Below, piece after piece: positions 1 to 4,972 of a DNA stretch of 11,068 bases (positions are counted from its first letter, which is position 1; each line of letters begins with the position of its first letter). The notes under the pieces were generated by a model. It was not told the DNA's origin. It made no database searches and was given only the letters and a program-made list of their open reading frames with translations. The position numbers and the translations under genes are program-made. Origin of the DNA: CAVAWX01 sp963592385 (GTDB lineage Bacteria; Actinomycetota; Coriobacteriia; Coriobacteriales; QAMH01); NCBI GenBank assembly GCA_963592385.1, contig CAVAWX010000061.1, positions 1 through 11,068 on the forward strand. The letters are read 5' to 3'.

Positions 1-53
1 CTGTGACGTACTGATTCGTAGTCAGTCCCTCTATCCAGCTGAGGTAATGCCCC
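1..53 (-). tRNA. tRNA-Arg (anticodon ACG), 3' part outside window
   Basis: The minus strand from 53 downwards folds as the first two thirds of a tRNA: acceptor strand GGGGCAT (53-47), T8-A9, D stem CCTC/GAGG around the loop AGCTGGATA, anticodon stem ACTGA/TCAGT around the loop CTACGAA, then the variable loop and the start of the T stem. The anticodon is ACG (bases 19-17), normally deaminated to ICG to read CGU, CGC and CGA. The 3' half of the T arm, the acceptor 3' strand and CCA lie beyond the window start, so acceptor pairing cannot be checked. Position 8 is U, the site modified by ThiI, whose gene is in this window. Confidence 0.93.
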
Positions 54-69
54 GCGCACAGCGTTGCCT

Positions 70-97
70 ATCATAGCACCCGAACGCGCCAAGTCAA
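70..97 (-). promoter_or_regulatory. Promoter of tRNA-Arg
   Basis: On the minus strand TTGACT (97-92) and TATGAT (75-70) are separated by 16 nt, close to the sigma-70/SigA consensus TTGACA-N17-TATAAT. The tRNA 5' end is 17 nt beyond the -10 box, leaving a short 5' leader for RNase P to remove. An A/T-rich patch at 98-108 just upstream could act as an UP element. The tRNA thus has its own promoter and does not depend on read-through from metQ, which is closed by a terminator. Confidence 0.75.
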
Positions 98-260
98 TGA
101 AAAATTTCGCGGGTCTTGATTCTTTCTCGCAGCAAAAGCGCGGTGCCCGCAGTGCCCGCGCCCCCGGGCAAGACGCATGGCGCGGCCCGGCGGGATAGCA
201 GCGCGCGCGAGCTATGAAGTGCGCGGGCTGCAAAGCGGGCACCCGCAGGCGCCTCGCGCC
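98..260. other. GC-rich intergenic spacer with repeats, no gene seen
   Basis: Between the metQ terminator and the tRNA promoter lies very GC-rich DNA without a convincing gene. GTGCCCGC occurs twice in tandem (143-150 and 152-159), with its reverse complement at 235-242. Other short inverted repeats are CCGGGC/GCCCGG (164-169/185-190) and ATAGC/GCTAT around a GC-alternating core near 195-215. In DNA this rich in G and C such pairs arise easily. An 83-codon minus frame that covers the region has no ribosome site and runs through the terminator. A structured small RNA is possible but unsupported. Confidence 0.5.
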
Positions 261-307
261 AAAGAAAAACGGCGCGGCACCTGCCCGAAGGCTTGAGCAC
301 CGCGCCG
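261..307 (-). terminator. Intrinsic terminator of metNIQ
   Basis: On the minus strand CGGCGCGG (307-300) pairs with CCGCGCCG (277-270), an 8-bp GC-only stem, followed at once by TTTTTCTTT (269-261). Inside the loop a second hairpin, GCC-TTCG-GGC, carries the very stable C(UUCG)G tetraloop. It starts 59 nt after the metQ stop and is oriented to end that transcript. Confidence 0.85.
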
Positions 308-365
308 CCACGATTGCAGCGCCCGCGCGAAACCGGGCGCCGCATATTCGCGTATCGCGAGATTT

Positions 366-1247
366 CTAGAACAGCGGGACGACCGCGCCCGAGTACTCGC
401 TTTCGATGAAGCTCTTCACCTCATCGGTCTTCAGGGCCTCGACGAGCGCCTTGGCCTTCTCGGAGTTCTCCTGGCCTTCCTTCACGGCGATGACGTTGGC
501 GTAGGCCTGCGCCGCCTGGCCGGTGTCGGACTCGACGGCCAGCGCGCTCGCGGAGTCGAGCCCCGCCGAGATGGCGTAGTTGCAGTTGGCCACCACGATG
601 TCCACGTCGCTCACGGTGCGGGGGACCTGCGCCGCCTCGACCTCGTTGATCTGCAGGTTCTTGGGGTTCTCCACGATGTCGATCTTGGTCGCGTTCGTGC
701 CCGCGCCGTCTTTCAGCTTGATCAGGCCCTCCTGCTGGAGCAGGAGCAGGGCGCGCGCCTCGTTGGTCGTGTCGTTGGGCACGGAGACGGTCGCGCCGTC
801 AGCCAGCTCGGAGAGCTTCTTGGTCTTGCCCGCGTAGATCCTCATCGGCTCGAAGTGGATGGCGCCGGCGCTGGCCAGGTGCGTGCCGTTTTCCTGGTTG
901 AAGTTCTCCAGGTAGGTGATGTGCTGGAAGTAGTTCGCGTCCAGCTCGCCGCTCTCGAGCGCGTTGTTGGGCTGGATGTAGTCGTTGTACTCGACGACCT
1001 CCAGGGTGTAGCCCTTCTCGGCCAGCTTGCTCTTCACCTTGGCGAGGATCTCGGCGTGCGGCGTCGGCGAGGCGCCCACCTTGATCGTCTTGTCCGAGCT
1101 GCTGGAGCTCGAGCTGGAGCTGGTCGTGCTGGAGCTGGAACCGGAGTTCGAGCAGCCCGCCACGGTGAACAGCGCGACCACGGCGACGATGCTCACCACG
1201 ACAGCCGCGAGCTTGGCTGCCTTCTTCTTCGTTGCAGATGCCTTCAT
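366..1247 (-). CDS. metQ: Methionine ABC transporter substrate-binding lipoprotein MetQ
   Basis: NlpA/MetQ-family lipoprotein that captures methionine outside the membrane and delivers it to MetNI. The start chosen is the ATG at 1247 (293 aa): it has AAGGAG 10 nt upstream, while a longer frame starting at 1316 would run through a strong hairpin. Seen: Lys-rich n-region, hydrophobic helix at residues 13-30, lipobox V-A-G-C with the lipid-bearing Cys at 32, then a Ser/Thr-rich linker (33-51, nine Ser in a row at its end) before the mature domain begins at DKTIKVGAS. Family landmarks follow: YFQHITYLENFN and VPNDTTNEARALLLLQ. It is the last gene of metN-metI-metQ, 129 nt after metI, with a hairpin in that gap and a terminator downstream. 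The family also includes proteins binding other amino acids or dipeptides; the metNI neighbours favour methionine. Confidence 0.93.
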   Translation of the reverse strand: MKASATKKKAAKLAAVVVSIVAVVALFTVAGCSNSGSSSSTTSSSSSSSSSDKTIKVGASPTPHAEILAKVKSKLAEKGYTLEVVEYNDYIQPNNALESGELDANYFQHITYLENFNQENGTHLASAGAIHFEPMRIYAGKTKKLSELADGATVSVPNDTTNEARALLLLQQEGLIKLKDGAGTNATKIDIVENPKNLQINEVEAAQVPRTVSDVDIVVANCNYAISAGLDSASALAVESDTGQAAQAYANVIAVKEGQENSEKAKALVEALKTDEVKSFIESEYSGAVVPLF

Positions 1248-1257
1248 TTCTTTCTTT

Positions 1258-1263
1258 CTCCTT
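1258..1263 (-). promoter_or_regulatory. Ribosome binding site that fixes the metQ start
   Basis: AAGGAG on the minus strand lies 10 nt before ATG 1247. It supports that start over the upstream in-frame ATGs at 1271-1266 and the longer frame from 1316. Confidence 0.7.
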
Positions 1264-1271
1264 TTCATCAT

Positions 1272-1298
1272 CGCGGCAAAGCCCTTTTCTTTGCCGCG
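1272..1298 (-). promoter_or_regulatory. Perfect 10-bp hairpin between metI and metQ
   Basis: CGCGGCAAAG and CTTTGCCGCG form a perfect 10-bp stem with a 7-nt loop (1282-1288), 8 nt before the metQ ribosome site. No T-run follows on either strand, so it is not an ordinary terminator. In ABC importer operons, intercistronic hairpins often protect the downstream mRNA for the binding protein from decay, giving it in excess over the membrane parts; this role is inferred here. Confidence 0.7.
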
Positions 1299-1376
1299 TA
1301 GTGACCTTCGCTGCACGCGCCTTTCACGTGCCGTGTTGTGCGGGGTGAAGCGCCTCGGCGCCCCCTCCCATGCGCC

Positions 1377-2036
1377 CTACTTCAGGCGCTTGTCGATCTT
1401 TCGCGCGAGCAACAGCCCGCCTTCCTGGAAAATCTGGACGATCACGACGAGCAGCACGACCGTCACGATCATGATCTCGGTCTGGTAGCGGTAGTAGCCG
1501 TAGTTGATCGCTATCGCGCCCAGGCCGCCGCCGCCCACGAAACCCGCCATCGCCGAGTAGCCCAGTATCGTCGCAAGCGATATCGCCGCGCCGACGAGCA
1601 GACCGGGACGCGCCTCGGGCAAGAGCACCTTCAGCACCATCTGCATGTTCGACGAGCCCATCGCGCGGGCCGCCTCGATCACGCCGGGGTCGACCTCCTT
1701 CAGCGACGACTCCACCATGCGCGCGACATAGGGCGTCGCGGCGACGATCAGCGGAACGATGGTGGCCGTCGTGCCCAGCGTCGTGCCCGTGACGAGCCGC
1801 GTGAACGGCAGGATGGCCACGAGCAGGATGAGGAAGGGCACCGAGCGCACCACGTTGACGGTGAAGCCGACGATGGCGTTGAGCACCCGGTTCGTGCAGA
1901 TGCTGCCCTTGCTCGTCGCGAACAGCAGCACACCCAGGGGGATGCCGAACACGTAGGAGACCAGCGTGGAGACGACCGTCATGTAGACCGTCTCGATCGT
2001 GCCCTGGGCGATCAGCTGGATCAGCTCCTGGCTCAT
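1377..2036 (-). CDS. metI: Methionine ABC transporter permease MetI
   Basis: Inner-membrane permease of the methionine importer, 219 aa, close to the size of known MetI proteins (about 217). About five hydrophobic segments are visible, near residues 17-40, 54-80, 88-106, 145-168 and 187-206. The cytoplasmic EAA loop that docks onto the ATPase reads EAARAMGSSNMQMVLKVLLP (121-140), as expected for this family. The start ATG overlaps the metN stop by 4 nt (ATGA) and is preceded by AAGGAGG 7 nt upstream, so translation is probably coupled to metN. Function follows from the family and from sitting between metN and metQ. Confidence 0.95.
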   Translation of the reverse strand: MSQELIQLIAQGTIETVYMTVVSTLVSYVFGIPLGVLLFATSKGSICTNRVLNAIVGFTVNVVRSVPFLILLVAILPFTRLVTGTTLGTTATIVPLIVAATPYVARMVESSLKEVDPGVIEAARAMGSSNMQMVLKVLLPEARPGLLVGAAISLATILGYSAMAGFVGGGGLGAIAINYGYYRYQTEIMIVTVVLLVVIVQIFQEGGLLLARKIDKRLK

Positions 2037-2866
2037 TTCGCGGCCTCCTTTCCGTCGGCGAGGGCAGCCGCGTCCGCAGCTTCACCCGCGCCAATCTCCT
2101 CGCCCGGCCCGTCGATGCTCTCGACGGCCAGCAGCTTGCGCGCCGCCGCCGATTGCGGGTTGGACAGCACCTCGGCCGCAGGACCCACCTCGCACACGCG
2201 CCCCGCCTCGACGACGGCGACACGGCCGCAGATGCGGCGCGCCACCCTCATCTCGTGGGTGATGATCACGATGGTGACCCCGAGTCGCGCGTTCAGGTCG
2301 GCGAGCAGGTCGAGCACGGAATTCGTCGTGATCGGGTCCAGAGCGCTCGTCGCCTCGTCGCACAAGATGACGTCCGGGTCGCAGGCCAGCGCACGGGCGA
2401 TGGCCACGCGCTGCTTTTGCCCGCCGGACAACTGCGCCGGATAGGCCTTCGCCTTCTCCGACAGCCCCACGGTCGCCAGAAGCTCGGCCACGCGAGCGTT
2501 GGCCTCGTCCTTGCTCCAACCCGCGATCTCGAGCGGATAGCGCACGTTTTTCTCCACCGTGCGCTGCTCGAGCAGGTTGAACTGCTGGAAAATCATCCCG
2601 ATCTTCTTGCGCGCCGCGTCCAGCTCGCGGCGCCCCAAAGAGCACAAGTCCTTTCCGCCCACCACGACCGCGCCTTCGTCGGGGCGCTCGAGCAGGTTGA
2701 TGCAGCGCACGAGCGTGGATTTGCCCGCGCCGGAAAAGCCGATGATGCCGAAGACCTCGCCGTCGGCGATGCTCAGGTTCACATCGTCGAGCGCCGTGAC
2801 ATCGCCGCCCTTCACCTTGTATGTTTTTGTCACACCTTTAAGTTCGATCATTGAAATCAACGCCAT
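2033..2866 (-). CDS. metN: Methionine ABC transporter ATPase MetN, without NIL domain
   Basis: ATPase that powers methionine import with MetI. All ABC motifs are present: Walker A GFSGAGKST (43-51), Q-loop Gln94, signature LSGGQ (146-150), Walker B VILCDE (166-171) and switch His204. The protein is 277 aa, while E. coli MetN is 343 aa and carries a C-terminal NIL/C2 domain through which internal methionine inhibits transport. Here the ABC domain ends near 250 and only an Ala/Glu/Gly-rich tail follows, so the sensing domain appears absent. First gene of the metNIQ unit. The start is uncertain: ATG 2866 has only a weak GGCAG upstream, and ATG 2851 (MIELKGVTK, the usual family N terminus) has none. 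Related ATPases import other polar amino acids, but the MetI/MetQ partners point to methionine. Confidence 0.93.
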   Translation of the reverse strand: MALISMIELKGVTKTYKVKGGDVTALDDVNLSIADGEVFGIIGFSGAGKSTLVRCINLLERPDEGAVVVGGKDLCSLGRRELDAARKKIGMIFQQFNLLEQRTVEKNVRYPLEIAGWSKDEANARVAELLATVGLSEKAKAYPAQLSGGQKQRVAIARALACDPDVILCDEATSALDPITTNSVLDLLADLNARLGVTIVIITHEMRVARRICGRVAVVEAGRVCEVGPAAEVLSNPQSAAARKLLAVESIDGPGEEIGAGEAADAAALADGKEAAK

Positions 2867-2876
2867 CTATCTGCCT

Positions 2877-2900
2877 GCCCGCGCGAATCGACATGCGGGC
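2877..2900 (-). promoter_or_regulatory. Hairpin just upstream of the metN start
   Basis: GCCCGC (2900-2895) and GCGGGC (2882-2877) form a perfect 6-bp GC stem with a 12-nt loop, ending 10 nt before ATG 2866. It abuts the only candidate ribosome site (GGCAG), so it could affect translation start. Purely structural evidence in GC-rich DNA. Confidence 0.35.
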
Positions 2901-2951
2901 GAAATGGAATGGATACGGATATGCACTTGTGTTGTGGGTAAAAGTAAGTAT

Positions 2952-2972
2952 ATGTAGGCGTAGAGCCTACAT
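2952..2972 (-). promoter_or_regulatory. Perfect 8-5-8 palindrome in the metN leader
   Basis: Arms ATGTAGGC and GCCTACAT flank a 5-nt centre, a perfect dyad 86 nt before the metN ATG. It may be a DNA operator: a TATACT -10-like box overlaps its edge (2947-2952), with a TGATG-containing -35-like element 17 nt upstream, which would put the palindrome inside the promoter spacer. As RNA it is a stable hairpin followed by a loosely U-rich stretch. The half-site TAGGC-N5-GCCTA resembles but does not match the McbR site TAGAC-N6-GTCTA, so the factor is unknown. Confidence 0.55.
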
Positions 2973-3017
2973 CATTCGCATGGAGCCGAGAACTGCTATG
3001 TCGAATGCCTTTTTCAT
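2967..3017 (-). CDS. Possible 16-aa Met-rich leader peptide (speculative)
   Basis: From ATG 3017 the minus strand reads MKKAFDIAVLGSMRMM then TAG. Three of the last four residues are Met, and the final Met and stop codons lie within the first arm of the 8-5-8 hairpin. It follows the extended -10 element by 13 nt and precedes a methionine transporter, as expected of an attenuation-type leader. Against it: there is no Shine-Dalgarno sequence, the 5' leader would be only about 7 nt, and no alternative antiterminator pairing is visible. It could easily be chance. Confidence 0.22.
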   Translation of the reverse strand: MKKAFDIAVLGSMRMM

Positions 3018-3030
3018 TGCGAGGAAGGAT

Positions 3031-3039
3031 TCTATAGCA
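3031..3039 (-). promoter_or_regulatory. Extended -10 promoter candidate for metNIQ
   Basis: The minus strand reads TGC-TATAGA, a good extended -10 element (TGn plus a 4/6 match to TATAAT). No convincing -35 is seen, which extended -10 promoters tolerate. Predicted transcription start is near 3024, giving a leader of about 160 nt before metN that includes both leader hairpins. Confidence 0.45.
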
Positions 3040-3178
3040 AATCCCCGCGCCGAAAAGTGGAGAGTTTGTGAAAACCCGCCTAAAGCGGCAAGGTTTCTCA
3101 CGCGCTCATGGCGGCGGCGCTTCGCGCGCGTCCGAAGCTGCGGCGCTGCGCGTACGCCCGCAGCCGCCGGCGTTCCTA

Positions 3179-3211
3179 TTTCCCAAAAATGAAAATTTCA
3201 ATATTGGGAAA
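3179..3211. repeat. 33-bp nested AT-rich dyad
   Basis: Outer arms TTTCCCAA (3179-3186) and TTGGGAAA (3204-3211) enclose inner arms TGAAA (3190-3194) and TTTCA (3196-3200), all sharing the exact centre at base 3195; 14 of 16 base pairs match. No T-run follows on either strand, so it does not look like a terminator. It is most like a two-tier operator or cruciform. No known consensus is recognised. Confidence 0.6.
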
Positions 3212-3264
3212 CAGGATGGGCGAGCGGATCCGGGCAGAGACTGTGCGTGCCAGGTTCCAAAGCC

Positions 3265-3285
3265 AAAAAGCTCTTCGCGCAAGCT
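3265..3285 (-). terminator. Weak intrinsic terminator candidate after ybeY
   Basis: Eleven nt after the ybeY stop the minus strand reads AGCTT-loop-AGAGCT directly followed by TTTTT. The stem is only 4-5 bp and AU-rich, so termination would be partial at best. Position and T-run are right; the weak stem keeps confidence low. Confidence 0.35.
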
Positions 3286-3295
3286 GGGAGAATCT

Positions 3296-3856
3296 TCAGC
3301 GCAGGCCGGGCAGGCCAAAGGCGTCGAGGATCTCCTTCTCGCGCTGCTCCATGGCCTGGCGTTCCTCGGGCGTCTCGTGGTCGTAGCCCAGCAAGTGCAA
3401 GATGGAGTGGACGAGCATGAGGGAAAGCTCCCCTTCGAAGCTCGTGGAAAACGCCGTGCGCTGCTCGTCGATGATGTCGGGGCAGATGACGACGTCGCCC
3501 AGCTCGAGGGGGGCGCCGTCTGGGGTGAAGGGGGCATCGGGCACGAAAGCATCTCCGCCTTGGCCGCCGTCGTCGTCTTCACCATCTGCATCCACATCGG
3601 CTGCGGTGAAGGGGACGTCGTCCGCAAAGCCGTCCGCAAAGGCGTCGTCGCAGGGAAAGGACAGCACGTCGGTGGTCGTGTCACGCCCGCGCCACGCCGC
3701 GTTCAGCTCCTGGATCTCGCGCGGGTCCACGACAGACACGGACAGCTCCGCCGTCTCGGGCACGCCCATGTGCGCGAGCGCGAAGACGGCCAGCTCGCGG
3801 ACCGCTTCCTCGTCCACGCTCGGATGCCCGCCGCGCACGTCGATGTCGATTCTCAT
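3296..3856 (-). CDS. ybeY: Endoribonuclease YbeY (rRNA maturation factor) with acidic insertion
   Basis: Zinc-dependent RNase of the UPF0054 family, involved in 16S rRNA 3'-end maturation and 70S ribosome quality control. The catalytic metal site H-x3-H-x5-H is present in HSILHLLGYDH (His150, His154, His160), and the family strands TTDVLSFP (61-68) and LGDVVICPD (119-127) are seen. Between them lies an unusual Asp/Gly/Ala-rich stretch (about 69-116), where most homologues have a short turn; this accounts for 186 aa against the usual 150-160. The start ATG overlaps the phoH stop (ATGA), the conserved phoH-ybeY pairing, so translation is probably coupled. It is the last gene of its run; a weak terminator follows. 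Confidence 0.95.
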   Translation of the reverse strand: MRIDIDVRGGHPSVDEEAVRELAVFALAHMGVPETAELSVSVVDPREIQELNAAWRGRDTTTDVLSFPCDDAFADGFADDVPFTAADVDADGEDDDGGQGGDAFVPDAPFTPDGAPLELGDVVICPDIIDEQRTAFSTSFEGELSLMLVHSILHLLGYDHETPEERQAMEQREKEILDAFGLPGLR

Positions 3857-4893
3857 GCGCGGCCCTCCCCTTCACCCTGCACGTCGCCGGCGCCCGCGCC
3901 GCGGCTCTCCTCTTCGTGCTGCACAAACTGCAGCTTCTCCTGGCGGCCCTGCGCACGCTCGTAGGCCGCAACGATTTTCGCCACAAGCGAATGACGCACC
4001 ACGTCGCCGCCCGTGAAATCGCAAAACGCCACGTCGTCGATACCGTCGAGTATACGGCGCACGTCGCGCAGCCCCGAGACGCCGCGCGGCAGGTCGAGCT
4101 GGGTGGCGTCGCCCGTGATGACCATCTTCGAGTTGAAGCCCAGGCGCGTGAGAAACATCTTCATCTGCTCGGGCGTGGTGTTTTGCGCCTCGTCGAGTAT
4201 GAGGAAGGCGTCGTTGAAGGTCCGCCCGCGCATGAAGGCAAGCGGCGCTATCTCGATGATGCCGCGTTCAAGCAGGTCGCTGCCCTTCTCCATGTCGGTC
4301 ATGTCGAAGAGCGCGTCGTAGAGCGGGCGCACGTAGGGGTCCACTTTCTCCGTGAGCGTGCCCGGCAGAAAGCCGAGGTTTTCGCCGGCCTCGACGACGG
4401 GGCGGGTGAGGATGATGCGCCCGACTTCCTTGCGCTTGAGCGCCGCGATGGCCAGCGCCATCGCCAGATAGGTCTTGCCCGTGCCGGCCGGTCCTATGCC
4501 GAAGGTGACGGCGTGGGTGCGTATGGCGTCGCAGTAGCGCTTCTGGCCTGCGGTTTTGGGGCATATGGCGCGGCCGCGGAAGGTCAGCACCACGTCGTCG
4601 CGCAAAGCGGAGGGCGCGTACTCGCCCGTCTGCAAAATCTCGGCCGCATCGGCCACGTCGGCGGCCGTCGGGGCCGCGCCGCGCTCGACCTGGCCCATGA
4701 GGTCGGCCACGAGCGAGGCGATCGTGGGCAGGTGCGCCGCGTCGGCATCCACCACGAGGGCGCCGTCGCGCAAGGCCACGCGCGCGTCGAAGCGCTCCTC
4801 TATCGCGCGCAGCACCTCGTCGCCGGTGCCGCACAGCGCGCGCACGTCGAGGCCGTCGGCCACGTCGAAGCGCACCCTGCTCGATTCACCCAT
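3853..4893 (-). CDS. phoH: PhoH-family ATPase
   Basis: Cytoplasmic P-loop ATPase of the PhoH/PhoL type, thought to act in RNA metabolism together with YbeY; the exact reaction is unsettled. The 346-aa protein has an N-terminal nucleic-acid-binding-like region (about 1-90), Walker A GPAGTGKT (134-141), Walker B LILDEAQN (231-238) and the family stretch MVITGDATQLDLP (257-269). The C terminus after about 320 is Glu/Gly-rich and probably disordered. The start ATG 4893 has AGGGAAGG about 12 nt upstream. It lies 79 nt after thiI and overlaps ybeY by 4 nt, as in many bacteria. Confidence 0.95.
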   Translation of the reverse strand: MGESSRVRFDVADGLDVRALCGTGDEVLRAIEERFDARVALRDGALVVDADAAHLPTIASLVADLMGQVERGAAPTAADVADAAEILQTGEYAPSALRDDVVLTFRGRAICPKTAGQKRYCDAIRTHAVTFGIGPAGTGKTYLAMALAIAALKRKEVGRIILTRPVVEAGENLGFLPGTLTEKVDPYVRPLYDALFDMTDMEKGSDLLERGIIEIAPLAFMRGRTFNDAFLILDEAQNTTPEQMKMFLTRLGFNSKMVITGDATQLDLPRGVSGLRDVRRILDGIDDVAFCDFTGGDVVRHSLVAKIVAAYERAQGRQEKLQFVQHEEESRGAGAGDVQGEGEGRA

Positions 4894-4917
4894 CCCGATT
4901 CAACCTTCCCTCAGGCC

Positions 4918-4937
4918 CGCACACCCGCGCACACCCG
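4918..4937. repeat. Tandem 10-bp repeat in the thiI-phoH gap
   Basis: CGCACACCCG occurs twice back to back in the 79-nt noncoding gap. It looks like a simple duplication. No promoter or terminator is evident in the gap, so thiI and phoH are probably cotranscribed. Confidence 0.7.
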
Positions 4938-4972
4938 GCTTCGCCAAAACCTGCGCCCGCACGCCCCAAAAC

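Larger units (their letters stand above)
2867..3295. other. 429-nt ybeY-metN intergenic region: promoter and leader of metNIQ
   Basis: No ordinary gene is supported here. Along the minus strand it holds: a weak terminator after ybeY (3265-3285); a nested AT-rich dyad (3179-3211); a very GC-rich block with inverted repeats such as GCTGCGG/CCGCAGC (about 3105-3175); a weak hairpin with four T (3072-3096); an extended -10 element (3031-3039); a possible Met-rich peptide (2967-3017); a perfect 8-bp palindrome (2952-2972); and a hairpin next to the metN start (2877-2900). Base composition swings sharply from GC-rich to AT-rich. I find no SAM riboswitch or T-box consensus. Confidence 0.7.

Noticed and set aside
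94..345. 83-codon minus frame downstream of metQ
   Set aside because: No ribosome site, Arg/Ala-rich composition, and it runs through the metQ terminator and into the tRNA promoter.
1027..1160. Plus-strand Leu/Glu repeat (ELELELVVLELEPEF-like) suggesting a coiled coil
   Set aside because: It is the reverse complement of the serine codon run in MetQ and has no independent support.
1338..2444. Long plus-strand frames opposite metQ, metI, metN, phoH, thiI and pyrF
   Set aside because: All are antisense to genes with clear families, have skewed Arg/Ala/His composition, and lack ribosome sites and recognisable domains.
3072..3096. Second terminator candidate (CCGC/GCGG stem with GTTTT)
   Set aside because: Only a 4-bp stem with a bulge and four T; it is about 200 nt past ybeY and could be chance.
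2867..3100. SAM riboswitch or T-box before metN
   Set aside because: The context suggests it, but I see no S-box core helices or T-box TGGNACCGCG-like sequence. An RNA covariance-model search would decide.
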